NCBI RefSeq assembly: GCF_902729405.1
Contig: NZ_LR746496.1
Coordinates: 372,001 to 436,000 of the forward strand
Direction of reading: 5' to 3'
Length of the DNA: 64,000 nucleotides
Source of the DNA: Acididesulfobacillus acetoxydans
GTDB taxonomy: Bacteria; Bacillota; Desulfitobacteriia; Desulfitobacteriales; Desulfitobacteriaceae
Shown piece by piece: positions 18,055 to 26,421 of this stretch. Numbering within the stretch: position 1 is the stretch's first letter; each line of letters opens with the position of its first letter. Under the pieces are notes generated by a model. That model did not search any database and had not been told where the DNA came from. It saw nothing but the letters and a program-made list of their open reading frames with translations. Position numbers and translations under genes: made by a program.

Positions 18055-18996
18055 CTAGTGCTTGCGGCTGAGGGCCTTGCGCAGGGCCGCCACGATATCT
18101 TTCCGGGTCAGCCCGAACTTCTCCAGAAGCTCTTGGGGACGACCGGATTCGCCAAAAACATCTTTTAAGCCTACCCGCTCCAGAGGCAGAGGATGGTGCT
18201 CCGCCAAGGCCTCGGCAATGGCGCTTCCCAGACCGCCGATCACATTGTGCTCCTCGGCACTGACAATAGCCCCGACCCCCTGCGCCACCCGCACGATCGT
18301 ATCCACATCCAGCGGCTTGACTGTGGACACATTTACCACTGAAATATCCAGACCCTCCCGAGCCAGTTCCTCGGCCGCTTCCAGGGCCGGGGCCACCATA
18401 ACCCCATTGGCCATGACAGCCGCATCCCGTCCCCGGCGCAGGACATTCGCCCGGCCGATTTGGAAACGGTAAGAATCGTCATAGAGCACAGGCACGTCCA
18501 GCCGTCCCATGCGGATGTAAACGGGACCGTCGTACCGGGCCGCCGCCAAAATCATCTGGCGGGTTTCCGTTCCGTCGGCCGGGACCAAAACCGTCATATT
18601 CGGTAAAGCCCGCATGATCGCCACGTCTTCCACTGCCTGGTGCGAACCCCCGTCTTCTCCCACCGTAATACCGGCGTGGGTAGCCGCGATCTTAACGTTT
18701 AGTTTGGGATAAGCGACGGAATTCCGGATCTGCTCAAAGGCCCTGCCTGTGGCAAAGACCGCGAAAGTACTGGCAAAAGGGATCTTGCCCGCGGCCGCCA
18801 GCCCGGCAGCCGTACCGATGAGATTTTGTTCGGCTATGCCCATATTGAAAAACCGTTCCGGATACTTCTTGCCAAAGTCCGCTGTCTTGGTGGATTTGGA
18901 CAAGTCCGCGTCCAGGACGACCACGTCCGGATTTTCCGCCCCCAAGGCTAAAAGAGCCCGGCCGTACGCATTCCGCGTCGCTTCTTTTTCAGCCAA
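18055..18996 (-). CDS. Transketolase, C-terminal subunit
   Basis: The 313-residue protein covers the pyrimidine-binding and C-terminal domains of transketolase: DLSKSTKTADFGKKYPERFF, NMGIAEQNLIGTAAGLAAAG with the catalytic Glu, HAGITVGEDGGSHQAVED with the substrate-binding His, and a C-terminal DVFGESGRPQELLEKFG segment. Many Clostridia and Archaea split transketolase into two genes; together they make one active enzyme transferring two-carbon units in the non-oxidative pentose phosphate pathway. Its start overlaps the end of the N-terminal subunit gene by 8 bases, so synthesis is coupled. Confidence 0.96.
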   Translation of the reverse strand: MAEKEATRNAYGRALLALGAENPDVVVLDADLSKSTKTADFGKKYPERFFNMGIAEQNLIGTAAGLAAAGKIPFASTFAVFATGRAFEQIRNSVAYPKLNVKIAATHAGITVGEDGGSHQAVEDVAIMRALPNMTVLVPADGTETRQMILAAARYDGPVYIRMGRLDVPVLYDDSYRFQIGRANVLRRGRDAAVMANGVMVAPALEAAEELAREGLDISVVNVSTVKPLDVDTIVRVAQGVGAIVSAEEHNVIGGLGSAIAEALAEHHPLPLERVGLKDVFGESGRPQELLEKFGLTRKDIVAALRKALSRKH

Positions 18997-19825
18997 GGTG
19001 TACCGCCTCCTCCCGCAACTCTTTCAACCCTTGTTGCCCCTGTTCGGCATTCGGAGCGGCACCGTGCCAGCCCACGGCATTCTCCATGAAAGAGACCCCT
19101 TTCCCCTTGACCGTTTTGGCAATCAGAATCGTCGGACGCCCCGCGGTCGTCCTGGCCTCCGCCAAAGCCCGCTGCAAGGCCCCGACATCATGTCCGTCCA
19201 CTTCGATCACATGCCAGCCGAAGGCCCGCCATTTTTCGGGCAGGGGTGCGCTGGACATAACTTCGTCCGTGCGGCCGTCGATTTGCAGGCCGTTCAGGTC
19301 TAAAATGGCTGTCAGGTTATCCAGTTTGAAATGCGCCGAAGCCATGGCGGCTTCCCAGACCTGGCCTTCCGCCATTTCCCCGTCACCCAGCAGAACATAA
19401 ACTCTGTAATCTTTCTTGTCCAGCTTGCCTGCCAAAGCCATGCCGTTGGCGGCAGAAAGTCCTTGGCCCAAAGAACCTGTCGACATATCCACTCCGGGGG
19501 TCTTTTTCATATCCGGATGTCCCTGGAGCATGCGTCCGGTCTGGCGTAAACCCAAAAGCTCTTCCCGCGGAAAATAACCTTTCTCCGCCAGAGCCGCATA
19601 CAAGACGGGAGCGGCGTGCCCCTTGCTGAGAACAAAGCGGTCCCGCTCAGACCAATGGGGTTCTTGCGGGCGCAGCCGCATTTCCCGGAAATAGAGCACG
19701 GTCACAATCTCGGCCGCGGAAAGGCTGCCGCCCGGATGACCGCTTTTGGCCGGAACCAGCATGGTCAGAATGTCCTGCCGCAGCCGGTTGGCCATCCGCT
19801 TTAATTCCAATACATCTTTATCCAA
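18989..19825 (-). CDS. Transketolase, N-terminal (thiamine-diphosphate-binding) subunit
   Basis: The 278-residue protein has the first transketolase domain: SGHPGGSLSAAEIVTVLYF, KGHAAPVLYAALAE, STGSLGQGLSAANGMAL, and the thiamine-diphosphate motif starting GDGEMAEGQVWEA and ending LDLN. It pairs with the downstream C-terminal subunit. The TTG start has AAGGAG about 9 bases upstream. It provides pentose phosphates along with rpiB and the transaldolase-like enzyme elsewhere in this window. Confidence 0.96.
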   Translation of the reverse strand: MDKDVLELKRMANRLRQDILTMLVPAKSGHPGGSLSAAEIVTVLYFREMRLRPQEPHWSERDRFVLSKGHAAPVLYAALAEKGYFPREELLGLRQTGRMLQGHPDMKKTPGVDMSTGSLGQGLSAANGMALAGKLDKKDYRVYVLLGDGEMAEGQVWEAAMASAHFKLDNLTAILDLNGLQIDGRTDEVMSSAPLPEKWRAFGWHVIEVDGHDVGALQRALAEARTTAGRPTILIAKTVKGKGVSFMENAVGWHGAAPNAEQGQQGLKELREEAVHLG

Positions 19826-19876
19826 AACACTTGGCTCCTTTCAAAAGTGGGAAGTCCCGAACCCCTAACCTCGAAC

Positions 19877-20981
19877 TCACCGCCCCTCCTTAGTCAACTG
19901 GAGAAAAGCGGCGACAAAATCGTCGATCTCCCCGTCCATCACGGCGGCTACATTGGCGGTCTCCACGTTCGTCCGGTGGTCCTTGACCATACTGTAAGGG
20001 TGGAACACATAAGAGCGAATCTGACTGCCCCAAGCAATATCCTGCTGCTCACCGCGAATTTCCGAGATCTCTTCTTCCTGTTGTTTGCGTTTGAGCTCCA
20101 ACAGCTTGGCCGCCAAGATGCGCAGGGCTGTTGCCCTGTTCTGAATCTGGGAGCGTTCGTTCTGACACTGGACGACAATCCCAGTCGGCAGGTGGGTAAT
20201 GCGCACCGCCGAGTCCGTCTTATTAACGTGCTGGCCGCCGGCTCCGCCCGAACGATAAGTGTCCACTTTCAAATCCTCGGGGTCAATATTAATCTCGGCA
20301 TCATCCGTCACCTCGGGAATAACATCGACCGAGGCAAACGAGGTGTGGCGCCGTCCGGAGGCGTCAAACGGGGATATGCGCACCAGGCGGTGCACTCCTT
20401 TTTCCGCCTTGGCATAACCATAGGCATTTTCACCGGCCAGGGAAAATGTGCAGCTCTTGATCCCGGCCTCCTCACCCGGCAGAAGGTCGAGTGTCTCCAC
20501 TTTGAACCCGCGCCTTTCTCCCCAACGCACATACATGCGATAGAGCATAGAGACCCAGTCCTGGGCTTCCGTGCCGCCTGCCCCCGCGTGCAGCGTCAAA
20601 ATCGCGTTGTTGCGATCATAGGGCCCGCTGAGAAGGATCTGCAGTTCAAGTTCCCGGAAATGGGCGTGCAAAGCCTGGACCGTCTGGGAGATCTCCGGCT
20701 CCAGAGCGGGATCATCTTCCTCTACAGCCAGTTCCCACAAAGCCTTCAGATCTTCCTCTTCTTGCGCCAGGTCCTGATAAGTTTTGACTTTGCCCTGATG
20801 ATAGGCCAATTCCCGCATGACTTTTTGAGCAGAGTCCGGGTCGTCCCAAAAGTCGGGCCGGCGTAAATCTTGCTCCAAGGAGGCTATTTTTTCTTCACGC
20901 CCAGCGACGTCAAAGGGAAACCCTCAAATCTGCCAAGCGCATTTCTAGATTTTCGATTTCCCGTTTCCAATCCGATAACAA
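19877..20981 (-). CDS. prfB: Peptide chain release factor 2, with programmed +1 frameshift
   Basis: The 5' part runs from TTG 20981 for 23 codons ([20 protein letters not shown], then VSL) to an in-frame TGA at 20912-20910. The main frame continues one base further on ([16 protein letters not shown]...) to the stop at 19877, giving about 367 residues when joined, the usual RF2 length. The body contains the peptidyl-tRNA hydrolysis motif GGQ in [20 protein letters not shown] and an anticodon-mimic region. RF2 reads TGA and TAA stops, so it controls its own level through this TGA. It follows secA by 15 bases and is probably co-transcribed, as in Bacillus. A GTG nine bases upstream is an alternative start. 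Confidence 0.97.
20909..20924 (-). promoter_or_regulatory. RF2 +1 frameshift site
   Basis: The minus strand reads AGGG, a 5-base gap, then CTTTGAC. The CTT codon precedes the in-frame TGA and can slip forward onto TTT, restarting at GAC. The AGGG a short distance upstream is the internal Shine-Dalgarno-like stimulator seen in most bacterial prfB genes. Low RF2 slows termination at this TGA and raises frameshifting, giving autoregulation. Confidence 0.95.
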
Positions 20982-20996
20982 CTTTGTCACCCTTTC

Positions 20997-23498
20997 TCAC
21001 TTTTTTGCTCCACAGCAGTTCTTATATTTCTTGCCGCTGCCACAAGGGCAGGGATCGTTGCGCCCGATCTTTTCCCCGGTGTGCACCGGTTTCAGGGGCT
21101 CCGCCTCATCCCGGTTCGTACTCAAATTCTGCGGCTCCTCGGGAGCCTGTTCCCGTACCTGGGGGGTCACCCGCACCATATACCGGATGATGTCTTCCTG
21201 GATGGAATCGATCATCCCCTGGAACATGTCATAGCCCTCATGCCGGTATTCCACCAGCGGATCCCTCTGACCGTAAGCCCTCAGACCAATTCCTTCGCGC
21301 AGCAGATCCATGGCATCGAGATGGTCCATCCACTTGCTGTCCACTACCTGCAGCATGACCGCGCGTTCGATTTCACGCATCAAGTCCGGGCCGAATTCTT
21401 CCTCTCTCCGGTCATAAAGCTCGACCGCTTTATCTGTGAGCAACTCTTGTACTTCTTCCTTGGTCAGTTGTTTCAACTCTTCCCCGCTGAGCCCATGATC
21501 CGGCAGGAAAGAATTATCGCAATACTCGAGAAAACTCTCCAGATCCCATTCTTCCGGGTAAGGGCTGCCGCTGCCGAAGGTGTTTACCGTGTCTGCGACC
21601 ACTTTCTCCAACATTTCCATGATGCTGTCTTTGAGGTTTTCACCTGTCAAAACCTTGCGGCGCTGGGCGTAAATGACCTCCCTCTGCTGGTTCATGACGT
21701 CGTCGTATTCCAGAACGTTCTTCCGGATATCAAAGTTCCTGTTCTCAACCCGGCGCTGTGCGGTCTCAATGGACCGGGTGATCATTTTCGAGGCGATCGG
21801 CACGGTGTCATCCATTCCTAACTTGTCCATAATGCCCATAATATTCTCCGAGCCGAAGAGGCGCATCAAATCGTCTTCCAAGGAAATGAAGAACTGGGAT
21901 GAACCGGGATCCCCTTGCCGTCCGGCCCGGCCCCGCAACTGATTGTCTATCCGGCGGGACTCATGGCGTTCGGTACCGATAATGTGAAGCCCTCCCAGCT
22001 GAGGAACCCCTTCCCCCAAGACAATATCCGTGCCTCGGCCGGCCATATTCGTGGCGATCGTCACCATGCCCGGCTGGCCGGCCCCGGCGATGATCTGGGC
22101 CTCTTTTTCGTGGAATTTGGCATTCAGCACCTGGTGGGATACACCCCGCGTCTCCAACATCTGGCTTAGGCGTTCGGATTTTTCGATTGAGATCGTCCCG
22201 ACCAGGACAGGTTGGCCCTTGGCATGTCTTTCGACAATACTTTCGACCACGGCCTTGAATTTGCCGTCTTCCGTCCGGTAAACCACATCCGGCAAGTCTT
22301 CCCGGATCATGGGACGGTTAGTCGGTATCTCGACCACATCGAGTTTATAGATCTTTTTGAATTCCGGCTCCTCCGTCAAGGCCGTACCCGTCATTCCCGC
22401 TAATTTTTCGTACATGCGAAAATAGTTTTGGAAAGTGATGGTCGCCAGGGTCTGCGATTCTTTTTCGACCTTGACCCCTTCTTTGGCTTCAATGGCCTGA
22501 TGCAGTCCTTCACTGTAGCGGCGGCCGAACATCAGGCGACCGGTGAATTCGTCGACAATGATAACTTCTCCGTCCTTGACCACGTAATCGCGGTCCCGGC
22601 GAAACAAAGTGTGGGCTTTCAAAGCCTGATTGACATGGTGGGCTAACTCCGTGTGCAAATCATCGTAGAGATTCTCGACGCCCAGCATGCTTTCCACTCT
22701 GCCGACTCCATGCTCTGTCAGGGTTACAACCCGGTCCTTTTCATTGACATGATAATCGGTCTCCGGCGTCAGGCGCGGAATGACCCGGGCAACCCGAAAG
22801 TACAACTCTGTCGGCTTGTCCGCCTCACCGGAAATAATCAGCGGGGTCCTGGCTTCATCGATCAAGATGGAGTCCACTTCGTCGACAATGGCATAGTTAA
22901 GAGTGCGCTGCACCAGGCCCTCGGGCCGGGAAACCATGTTATCGCGCAGGTAGTCGAAACCGAATTCATTGTTGGTTCCATAGGTGATGTCGGCGGCATA
23001 ACTCTCCCGCCGCTCGTCGTAATCCAACCCGTGCACAATCAGCCCGACAGAAAGGCCTAGGAAACGGTGGATTTGACCCATCCATTCGCTGTCGCGGCGG
23101 GCCAGGTAATCGTTGACCGTGACGACGTGCACCCCGTCGCCGGCCAAAGCGTTAAGATAAGAAGGCAGCGTAGCCACCAGGGTTTTCCCTTCGCCGGTCT
23201 TCATTTCGGCGATGCGCCCGTCGTGCAGCACCATGCCGCCAATCAGCTGGACGTCATAGTGGCGCTGCCCCAAAACTCGCTGGGCCGCCTCCCTGACCAC
23301 GGCAAAGGCTTCCGGCAGGAGGTCGTCCAAGGATTCGCCCCGATCCAGCCTGCCCCGGAATTCCACCGTCTTGTCTCTGAGCTCTTCGTCGCTCAGGGCA
23401 TGAATGGACGGTTCCAGGGAATTTATAACTTGAACCTTCTTTTGATATCTCTTTATTTCACGTGCGTTATCATCGAGCAAACTGCTAAGAAGCCCCAT
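20997..23498 (-). CDS. secA: SecA, preprotein translocase ATPase
   Basis: The 833-residue protein has Walker [13 protein letters not shown] near residue 100, Walker [21 protein letters not shown], the helicase motif GRGTDIVLG and [20 protein letters not shown]. It ends in the zinc-binding SEC-C domain [16 protein letters not shown]. SecA pushes unfolded preproteins through SecYEG. ATG 23498 begins the conserved [10 protein letters not shown]; the open frame upstream lacks a suitable ribosome site. The order hpf-secA-prfB is conserved with Bacillus. A vegetative promoter candidate lies about 85 bases upstream. Confidence 0.99.
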   Translation of the reverse strand: MGLLSSLLDDNAREIKRYQKKVQVINSLEPSIHALSDEELRDKTVEFRGRLDRGESLDDLLPEAFAVVREAAQRVLGQRHYDVQLIGGMVLHDGRIAEMKTGEGKTLVATLPSYLNALAGDGVHVVTVNDYLARRDSEWMGQIHRFLGLSVGLIVHGLDYDERRESYAADITYGTNNEFGFDYLRDNMVSRPEGLVQRTLNYAIVDEVDSILIDEARTPLIISGEADKPTELYFRVARVIPRLTPETDYHVNEKDRVVTLTEHGVGRVESMLGVENLYDDLHTELAHHVNQALKAHTLFRRDRDYVVKDGEVIIVDEFTGRLMFGRRYSEGLHQAIEAKEGVKVEKESQTLATITFQNYFRMYEKLAGMTGTALTEEPEFKKIYKLDVVEIPTNRPMIREDLPDVVYRTEDGKFKAVVESIVERHAKGQPVLVGTISIEKSERLSQMLETRGVSHQVLNAKFHEKEAQIIAGAGQPGMVTIATNMAGRGTDIVLGEGVPQLGGLHIIGTERHESRRIDNQLRGRAGRQGDPGSSQFFISLEDDLMRLFGSENIMGIMDKLGMDDTVPIASKMITRSIETAQRRVENRNFDIRKNVLEYDDVMNQQREVIYAQRRKVLTGENLKDSIMEMLEKVVADTVNTFGSGSPYPEEWDLESFLEYCDNSFLPDHGLSGEELKQLTKEEVQELLTDKAVELYDRREEEFGPDLMREIERAVMLQVVDSKWMDHLDAMDLLREGIGLRAYGQRDPLVEYRHEGYDMFQGMIDSIQEDIIRYMVRVTPQVREQAPEEPQNLSTNRDEAEPLKPVHTGEKIGRNDPCPCGSGKKYKNCCGAKK

Positions 23499-23582
23499 GA
23501 CCGACAACCACCCTTTCTCCTTCCGTTGGACCCGTACCGCCCGGTAACGCTCTCCCGTTTCCCGGGTCGCGTACATCAGTTT

Positions 23583-23611
23583 ATTGTAACATCATACGCA
23601 AGGGACCGCAA
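23583..23611 (-). promoter_or_regulatory. Probable secA promoter
   Basis: On the minus strand TTGCGG (23611-23606) and TACAAT (23588-23583) are 17 bases apart. The -10 is strong and the -35 moderate. Transcription would begin near 23576, about 80 bases before the secA ATG. Confidence 0.5.
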
Positions 23612-23888
23612 GGCAAGCCTCCGGGTAAGCCAGGGACACGTCAAAGTCCGGCGTCTATTCCAGCATTTTTCGGCGCTTTTGGGTCGACGAGCGGCTCTGC
23701 AGTACACGCCGGCTGCACGCGCGAAGAGCCAGTGCTGTGTTTTTGACATTATGTAAGCGAAACGGACTGACGGCACGGCCTGTGGCGACCATTCAGACGC
23801 GCAGATCCCCGTGCCGCACACGTGCCGGCGGCAGGGCATGAAAATAGCTGCAGGCCGCACAGTCGGCGCGGATTTGCCGGTAAGACGC
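23612..23888. other. Gap between hpf and secA, nothing recognised
   Basis: About 275 bases upstream of the secA promoter contain no convincing gene. One minus-strand ORF crosses the promoter region but has no ribosome site and unlike-protein composition. No known RNA motif was seen. Confidence 0.35.
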
Positions 23889-23929
23889 GACGGGGAAGGG
23901 CCCACCCCGGCGGCAGGCCCTTCCCCGTC
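23889..23929. terminator. Strong hairpin after hpf
   Basis: A perfect 14-base stem GACGGGGAAGGGCC / GGCCCTTCCCCGTC with a 13-base loop begins 8 bases beyond the hpf stop. A T-rich tract follows on the plus strand only (TTAATTTTT); on the minus strand the U-tract is missing. It may act as an hpf transcript 3' end or mRNA stabiliser rather than a classic intrinsic terminator. Confidence 0.6.
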
Positions 23930-23936
23930 TTAATTT

Positions 23937-24461
23937 TTACCTTTCCGGCTCGAGCAGACCGTAATCTCCGTTCTTGCGCCGGTAAACCACGTTCATTTGG
24001 TGGGTATCCGCATCCGTGAAAACAAAAAACGTATGCCCAATGAGATTCATTTGCATGATCGCTTCATCCACCGACATCGGTTTCGCTTGAAACTTCTTGT
24101 TGCGAACGACGTGTTCATGTTCCTCTTCGGCCGCGGGATGCTCGGGCTCATGGTCTTTAAGCACTTTCGTACGCAAACGCTTGTTGATCCTGGTCCGGTA
24201 TTTGTCAATCTGGCGTTCAAGTTTTTCCAAGACCATGTCGATCGACTGATACATATCAGATGTTTCTTCTTCCCCGCGCAAAATCATACCGTTAATTGGG
24301 GCCGTGACCTCTACCCGGTGCCGATCCTTCTCCACCAAAAGGGTGACTTGCACATCCTGGAATTCATCTGAGTATTTTTCCAGCTTGCTTACCCTTTTTG
24401 TGACATAATCTTTGAGTGCATCGGTTACCTCGATGTGTTTGCCGCGAATCAAAATATTCAT
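23937..24461 (-). CDS. hpf: Ribosome hibernation-promoting factor, long form
   Basis: The 174-residue length marks the long form. The N-terminal S30AE/YfiA domain (residues 1-100; MNILIRGKHIEVTDALKDYV, KYSDEFQDVQVTL) binds in the ribosome decoding channel. The C-terminal domain (about 115-174; PMSVDEAIMQMNLIGHTFFV) dimerises to form inactive 100S ribosomes in stationary phase. The ATG start follows GGGGG by 9 bases. In Bacillus yvyD/hpf is expressed from sigma-B and sigma-H promoters; a sigma-H-like promoter is visible upstream here. Confidence 0.97.
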   Translation of the reverse strand: MNILIRGKHIEVTDALKDYVTKRVSKLEKYSDEFQDVQVTLLVEKDRHRVEVTAPINGMILRGEEETSDMYQSIDMVLEKLERQIDKYRTRINKRLRTKVLKDHEPEHPAAEEEHEHVVRNKKFQAKPMSVDEAIMQMNLIGHTFFVFTDADTHQMNVVYRRKNGDYGLLEPER

Positions 24462-24500
24462 CGATTACAACCCCCTTCTTAACCTGGCGTACGAGTATAC

Positions 24501-24528
24501 TATTCCCTATATCCGAAAAAAATCCTGC
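24501..24528 (-). promoter_or_regulatory. Sigma-H type promoter for hpf, overlapping a TATACT -10
   Basis: The minus strand has GCAGGATTT (24528-24520), 11 bases, then AGGGAATAG (24508-24500), fitting RNAGGAWWW-N11-RNNGAATWW except the last base. A vegetative-type TATACT at 24499-24494 follows immediately. Both would start transcription 20-35 bases upstream of hpf. This resembles the growth-phase control known for Bacillus hpf. Confidence 0.65.
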
Positions 24529-24643
24529 TCTTTGACCGGAAAAATACCCTCGCGCCCCGCAAATAGCGCTAGAGGGAACCGCTTGCGCGATTCCCTCTTC
24601 GCGGCTCAGCCATCCGGACTGCCCGCTTTCATCCAAACGTAAG

Positions 24644-24667
24644 ACTCCCACTTCTGCAAGTGGGAGT
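24644..24667. repeat. Hairpin repeat ACTCCCACTT-ctgc-AAGTGGGAGT, copy 1
   Basis: A perfect 10-base stem with a 4-base loop lies 37 bases after the csp stop. A nearly identical hairpin occurs at 50315-50340 after glyA, sharing CTCCCACTT...GCAAGTGGGAG. There is no T-tract, so it is not a typical intrinsic terminator. Possible roles are a mobile palindromic repeat or a 3' end stabiliser. Confidence 0.7.
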
Positions 24668-24703
24668 GGGTCCCTTTGTCATAAGGCCAAGGGGCAGGAA
24701 GCA

Positions 24704-24904
24704 TCACTGAACGGTTACGTTGGCCGCCTGATTTCCCCGCGGACCCTGGACCACGTCAAACTCGACTGTTTGACCTTCCTCCAGCGTGCGAAACCCTTCA
24801 CCGACTACTGATGCGTAATGAACAAAGACATCTGTACCGTCCTCCTGCTCGATGAATCCGTACCCTTTTTGTTTACTGAACCACTTAACCTTGCCTACCA
24901 CCAA
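24704..24904 (-). CDS. Cold-shock domain protein (CspA/CspB type)
   Basis: The protein of about 66 residues is a single OB-fold cold-shock domain. The RNA-binding motifs RNP1 (KGYGFIEQ) and RNP2 (VFVHYASV) follow GKVKWFSKQ. Such proteins act as RNA chaperones that keep mRNA unstructured. A TTG at 24904 with AAGGAGG 7 bases upstream was chosen; GTG 24901 is an alternative. The same frame stays open upstream to an ATG at 24994, with AGGGGAGG 7 bases before it, which would add 30 residues not typical of the family. The long leader is common for cold-shock genes. Confidence 0.93.
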   Translation of the reverse strand: MVVGKVKWFSKQKGYGFIEQEDGTDVFVHYASVVGEGFRTLEEGQTVEFDVVQGPRGNQAANVTVQ

Positions 24905-25169
24905 AAAACAACCTCCTTGAATTTTGCAGTCCCAAAGGAACGACAGCGGCCTTTGCGCCGGTGATTGCCCAAACCTCAACTTCCGCCCTGCCATGAAACT
25001 GCCTCCCCTAAAGGATAACCACTGGCCGGGCTCTTTAAACGATGCGCACCGAATTTTGCACAAAACCGGACCGCCCTAAGCCCACCCTTTCGAACACTCC
25101 CGGCCCGGGACCTTGCGTCCGGGCGAAGGCCCGAGGGCATGTGCCCCGGCAAATGTGCCCAAAGGTACG
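24905..25169 (-). other. Long csp leader region
   Basis: The 265 bases between the csp start and the next terminator hold a second well-formed ribosome site (AGGGGAGG near 25002-25009) and GC-rich hairpins. A weak promoter candidate, TTGTGC-N18-TTTAAA, lies near 25040-25070. Cold-shock genes in other bacteria have long regulatory leaders; no specific motif could be matched here. Confidence 0.4.
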
Positions 25170-25206
25170 AAAAAAGAAGCGCCGCACCCGCCGGCGCTTC
25201 TTTTTT
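25170..25206. terminator. Bidirectional rho-independent terminator
   Basis: Six A, a 9-base stem GAAGCGCCG / CGGCGCTTC with a 7-base loop, then six T. It works as an intrinsic terminator on either strand and ends transcription of the zinc-ribbon gene 27 bases upstream. Confidence 0.92.
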
Positions 25207-25232
25207 CCCGCTTTACCCGCCGCTGCGCCGGA

Positions 25233-25529
25233 TTAAGCCTGGCCCAAGCGATGGCGTTGATAGCATTCACGGCAATACACCGGCCGGTCAGCCGTCGGTT
25301 GGAACGGGACCTGCGTCTCTATGCCACAATCGGCACAAACCACGGTGTACATTTCCCGTGATTTGGCCTCGCCTCCGTTGCGTGCTGTTTTGCGCGCACT
25401 GCGGCAATCGCGGCAGCGCAGAGGTTCATGTTCAAAACCTTTTTCCGCGTAAAACTCCTGTTCTCCCGCAGTAAAAATGAAGGTTGCTCCGCAGTCTTTA
25501 CACACCAGTTCTTTGTCTTCAAAGGCCAT
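25233..25529 (-). CDS. Small zinc-ribbon protein with three cysteine pairs
   Basis: The 98-residue protein has Cys pairs at CKDCGATFIFTAGEQEFYAE (residues about 10-13), CRDCRSARK (38-41), CADCG (66-69) and CRECYQRH (87-90). They suggest two zinc ribbons. It matches the common clostridial 'zinc-ribbon domain containing protein' type (zf-trcl/CxxC-CxxC), whose function is unknown; a nucleic-acid-binding role is plausible. The ATG start has AAGGGG upstream. It lies between comFC and csp with its own terminator. Confidence 0.85.
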   Translation of the reverse strand: MAFEDKELVCKDCGATFIFTAGEQEFYAEKGFEHEPLRCRDCRSARKTARNGGEAKSREMYTVVCADCGIETQVPFQPTADRPVYCRECYQRHRLGQA

Positions 25530-25592
25530 GAAAAATATTCCCCTTACCTCATAATGTGACGGGCATGCTGCCTATCCAGCTCCATTATAATC

Positions 25593-26330
25593 TTAATCTT
25601 CCTCTTGAACAAGCTCTTTTCCGCCGGCGAGGCAAAGTCCGTAGACAAAACGGGCTCCGGCCTGCTTGAGAGCAAGGGCACAGGCCTGCAAAGTCGCCCC
25701 TGTGGTGGTCACGTCGTCGACCAGCCAGAGGTCCCGGCCCCGGACCGCGGCCGCCTCGGGAACAGCAAAGGCCTGAGCCAAATTGCGCAGCCTCTCCTGC
25801 CGGCTTAAACCGACCTGGGATGCGGTCGGCTGGGTCCGGATCAGGGCCCCGGCGGGAATGGGCAGCCCCAGTTCCCAGTGAAGAAGGGAAGCAATGACCT
25901 CGGCCTGGTTAAAGCCTCTTGCGGCCAGCCGCTCGGAATGCAGCGGGACTGGGACGACGCCGTCGGCCGGGGGCAGCTGCCGGCAGGCCCAGGCCGAAAA
26001 GGACCCCGCGATCTCTTCCAGGCGCCAAGGCTCGGCTTTAAATTTCACTTCCCAAATAAAGTTCTTCCACAAACCGGCATAGTGTCCCCAGGCCCGGCAT
26101 CCGTCTAACCCGACCGGACCCCGCCCGGCACGGCAATCCCGGCAAAGTCCCGCTCCCGCGGGAACGAGTTTCCCGCAGCCATGGCAGCGGCCGAGTTCAG
26201 GACAAAAATATTCTTCCAGGCAATTCCGGCAGAGAGGGCCCTCCTCGGCGCCGCAAACCGCACAGGCTCTTTCCCAATACCAGACCAGGCGAATCAGGTC
26301 CGCCGGGCCGCTGCTCCGCAGGTTTTTCAA
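25593..26330 (-). CDS. comFC: ComF family protein (ComFC-like phosphoribosyltransferase fold)
   Basis: The protein begins with a zinc cluster (CAVCG...CRNC...CHGCG...CRDC, first 80 residues) and ends with a phosphoribosyltransferase-type domain whose PRPP loop reads LWLVDDVTTTGATLQACALA. ComFC is required for DNA uptake in naturally competent bacteria, possibly linking the ComFA translocase to single-strand DNA processing. Several in-frame TTG/GTG codons could start it; TTG 26330 was picked because AAGGAGG lies 10 bases before it. An upstream TTG at 26363 would give 256 residues. It follows comFA, as in Bacillus. Confidence 0.9.
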   Translation of the reverse strand: MKNLRSSGPADLIRLVWYWERACAVCGAEEGPLCRNCLEEYFCPELGRCHGCGKLVPAGAGLCRDCRAGRGPVGLDGCRAWGHYAGLWKNFIWEVKFKAEPWRLEEIAGSFSAWACRQLPPADGVVPVPLHSERLAARGFNQAEVIASLLHWELGLPIPAGALIRTQPTASQVGLSRQERLRNLAQAFAVPEAAAVRGRDLWLVDDVTTTGATLQACALALKQAGARFVYGLCLAGGKELVQEED

Positions 26331-26421
26331 CCCCTTCAAACCTCCTTCCTCCGCCACAGCCAATTTTCAGGCCGCGATGGCCCGCCCGGGCCCGGCTTCG
26401 GGCCGGGACTTTACCCGCTGC

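Noticed and set aside
23576-23905. 109-residue minus ORF between hpf and secA
   Set aside because: Unusual Arg/Cys/Trp-rich composition, no ribosome site, and it overlaps the probable secA promoter and hpf hairpin.
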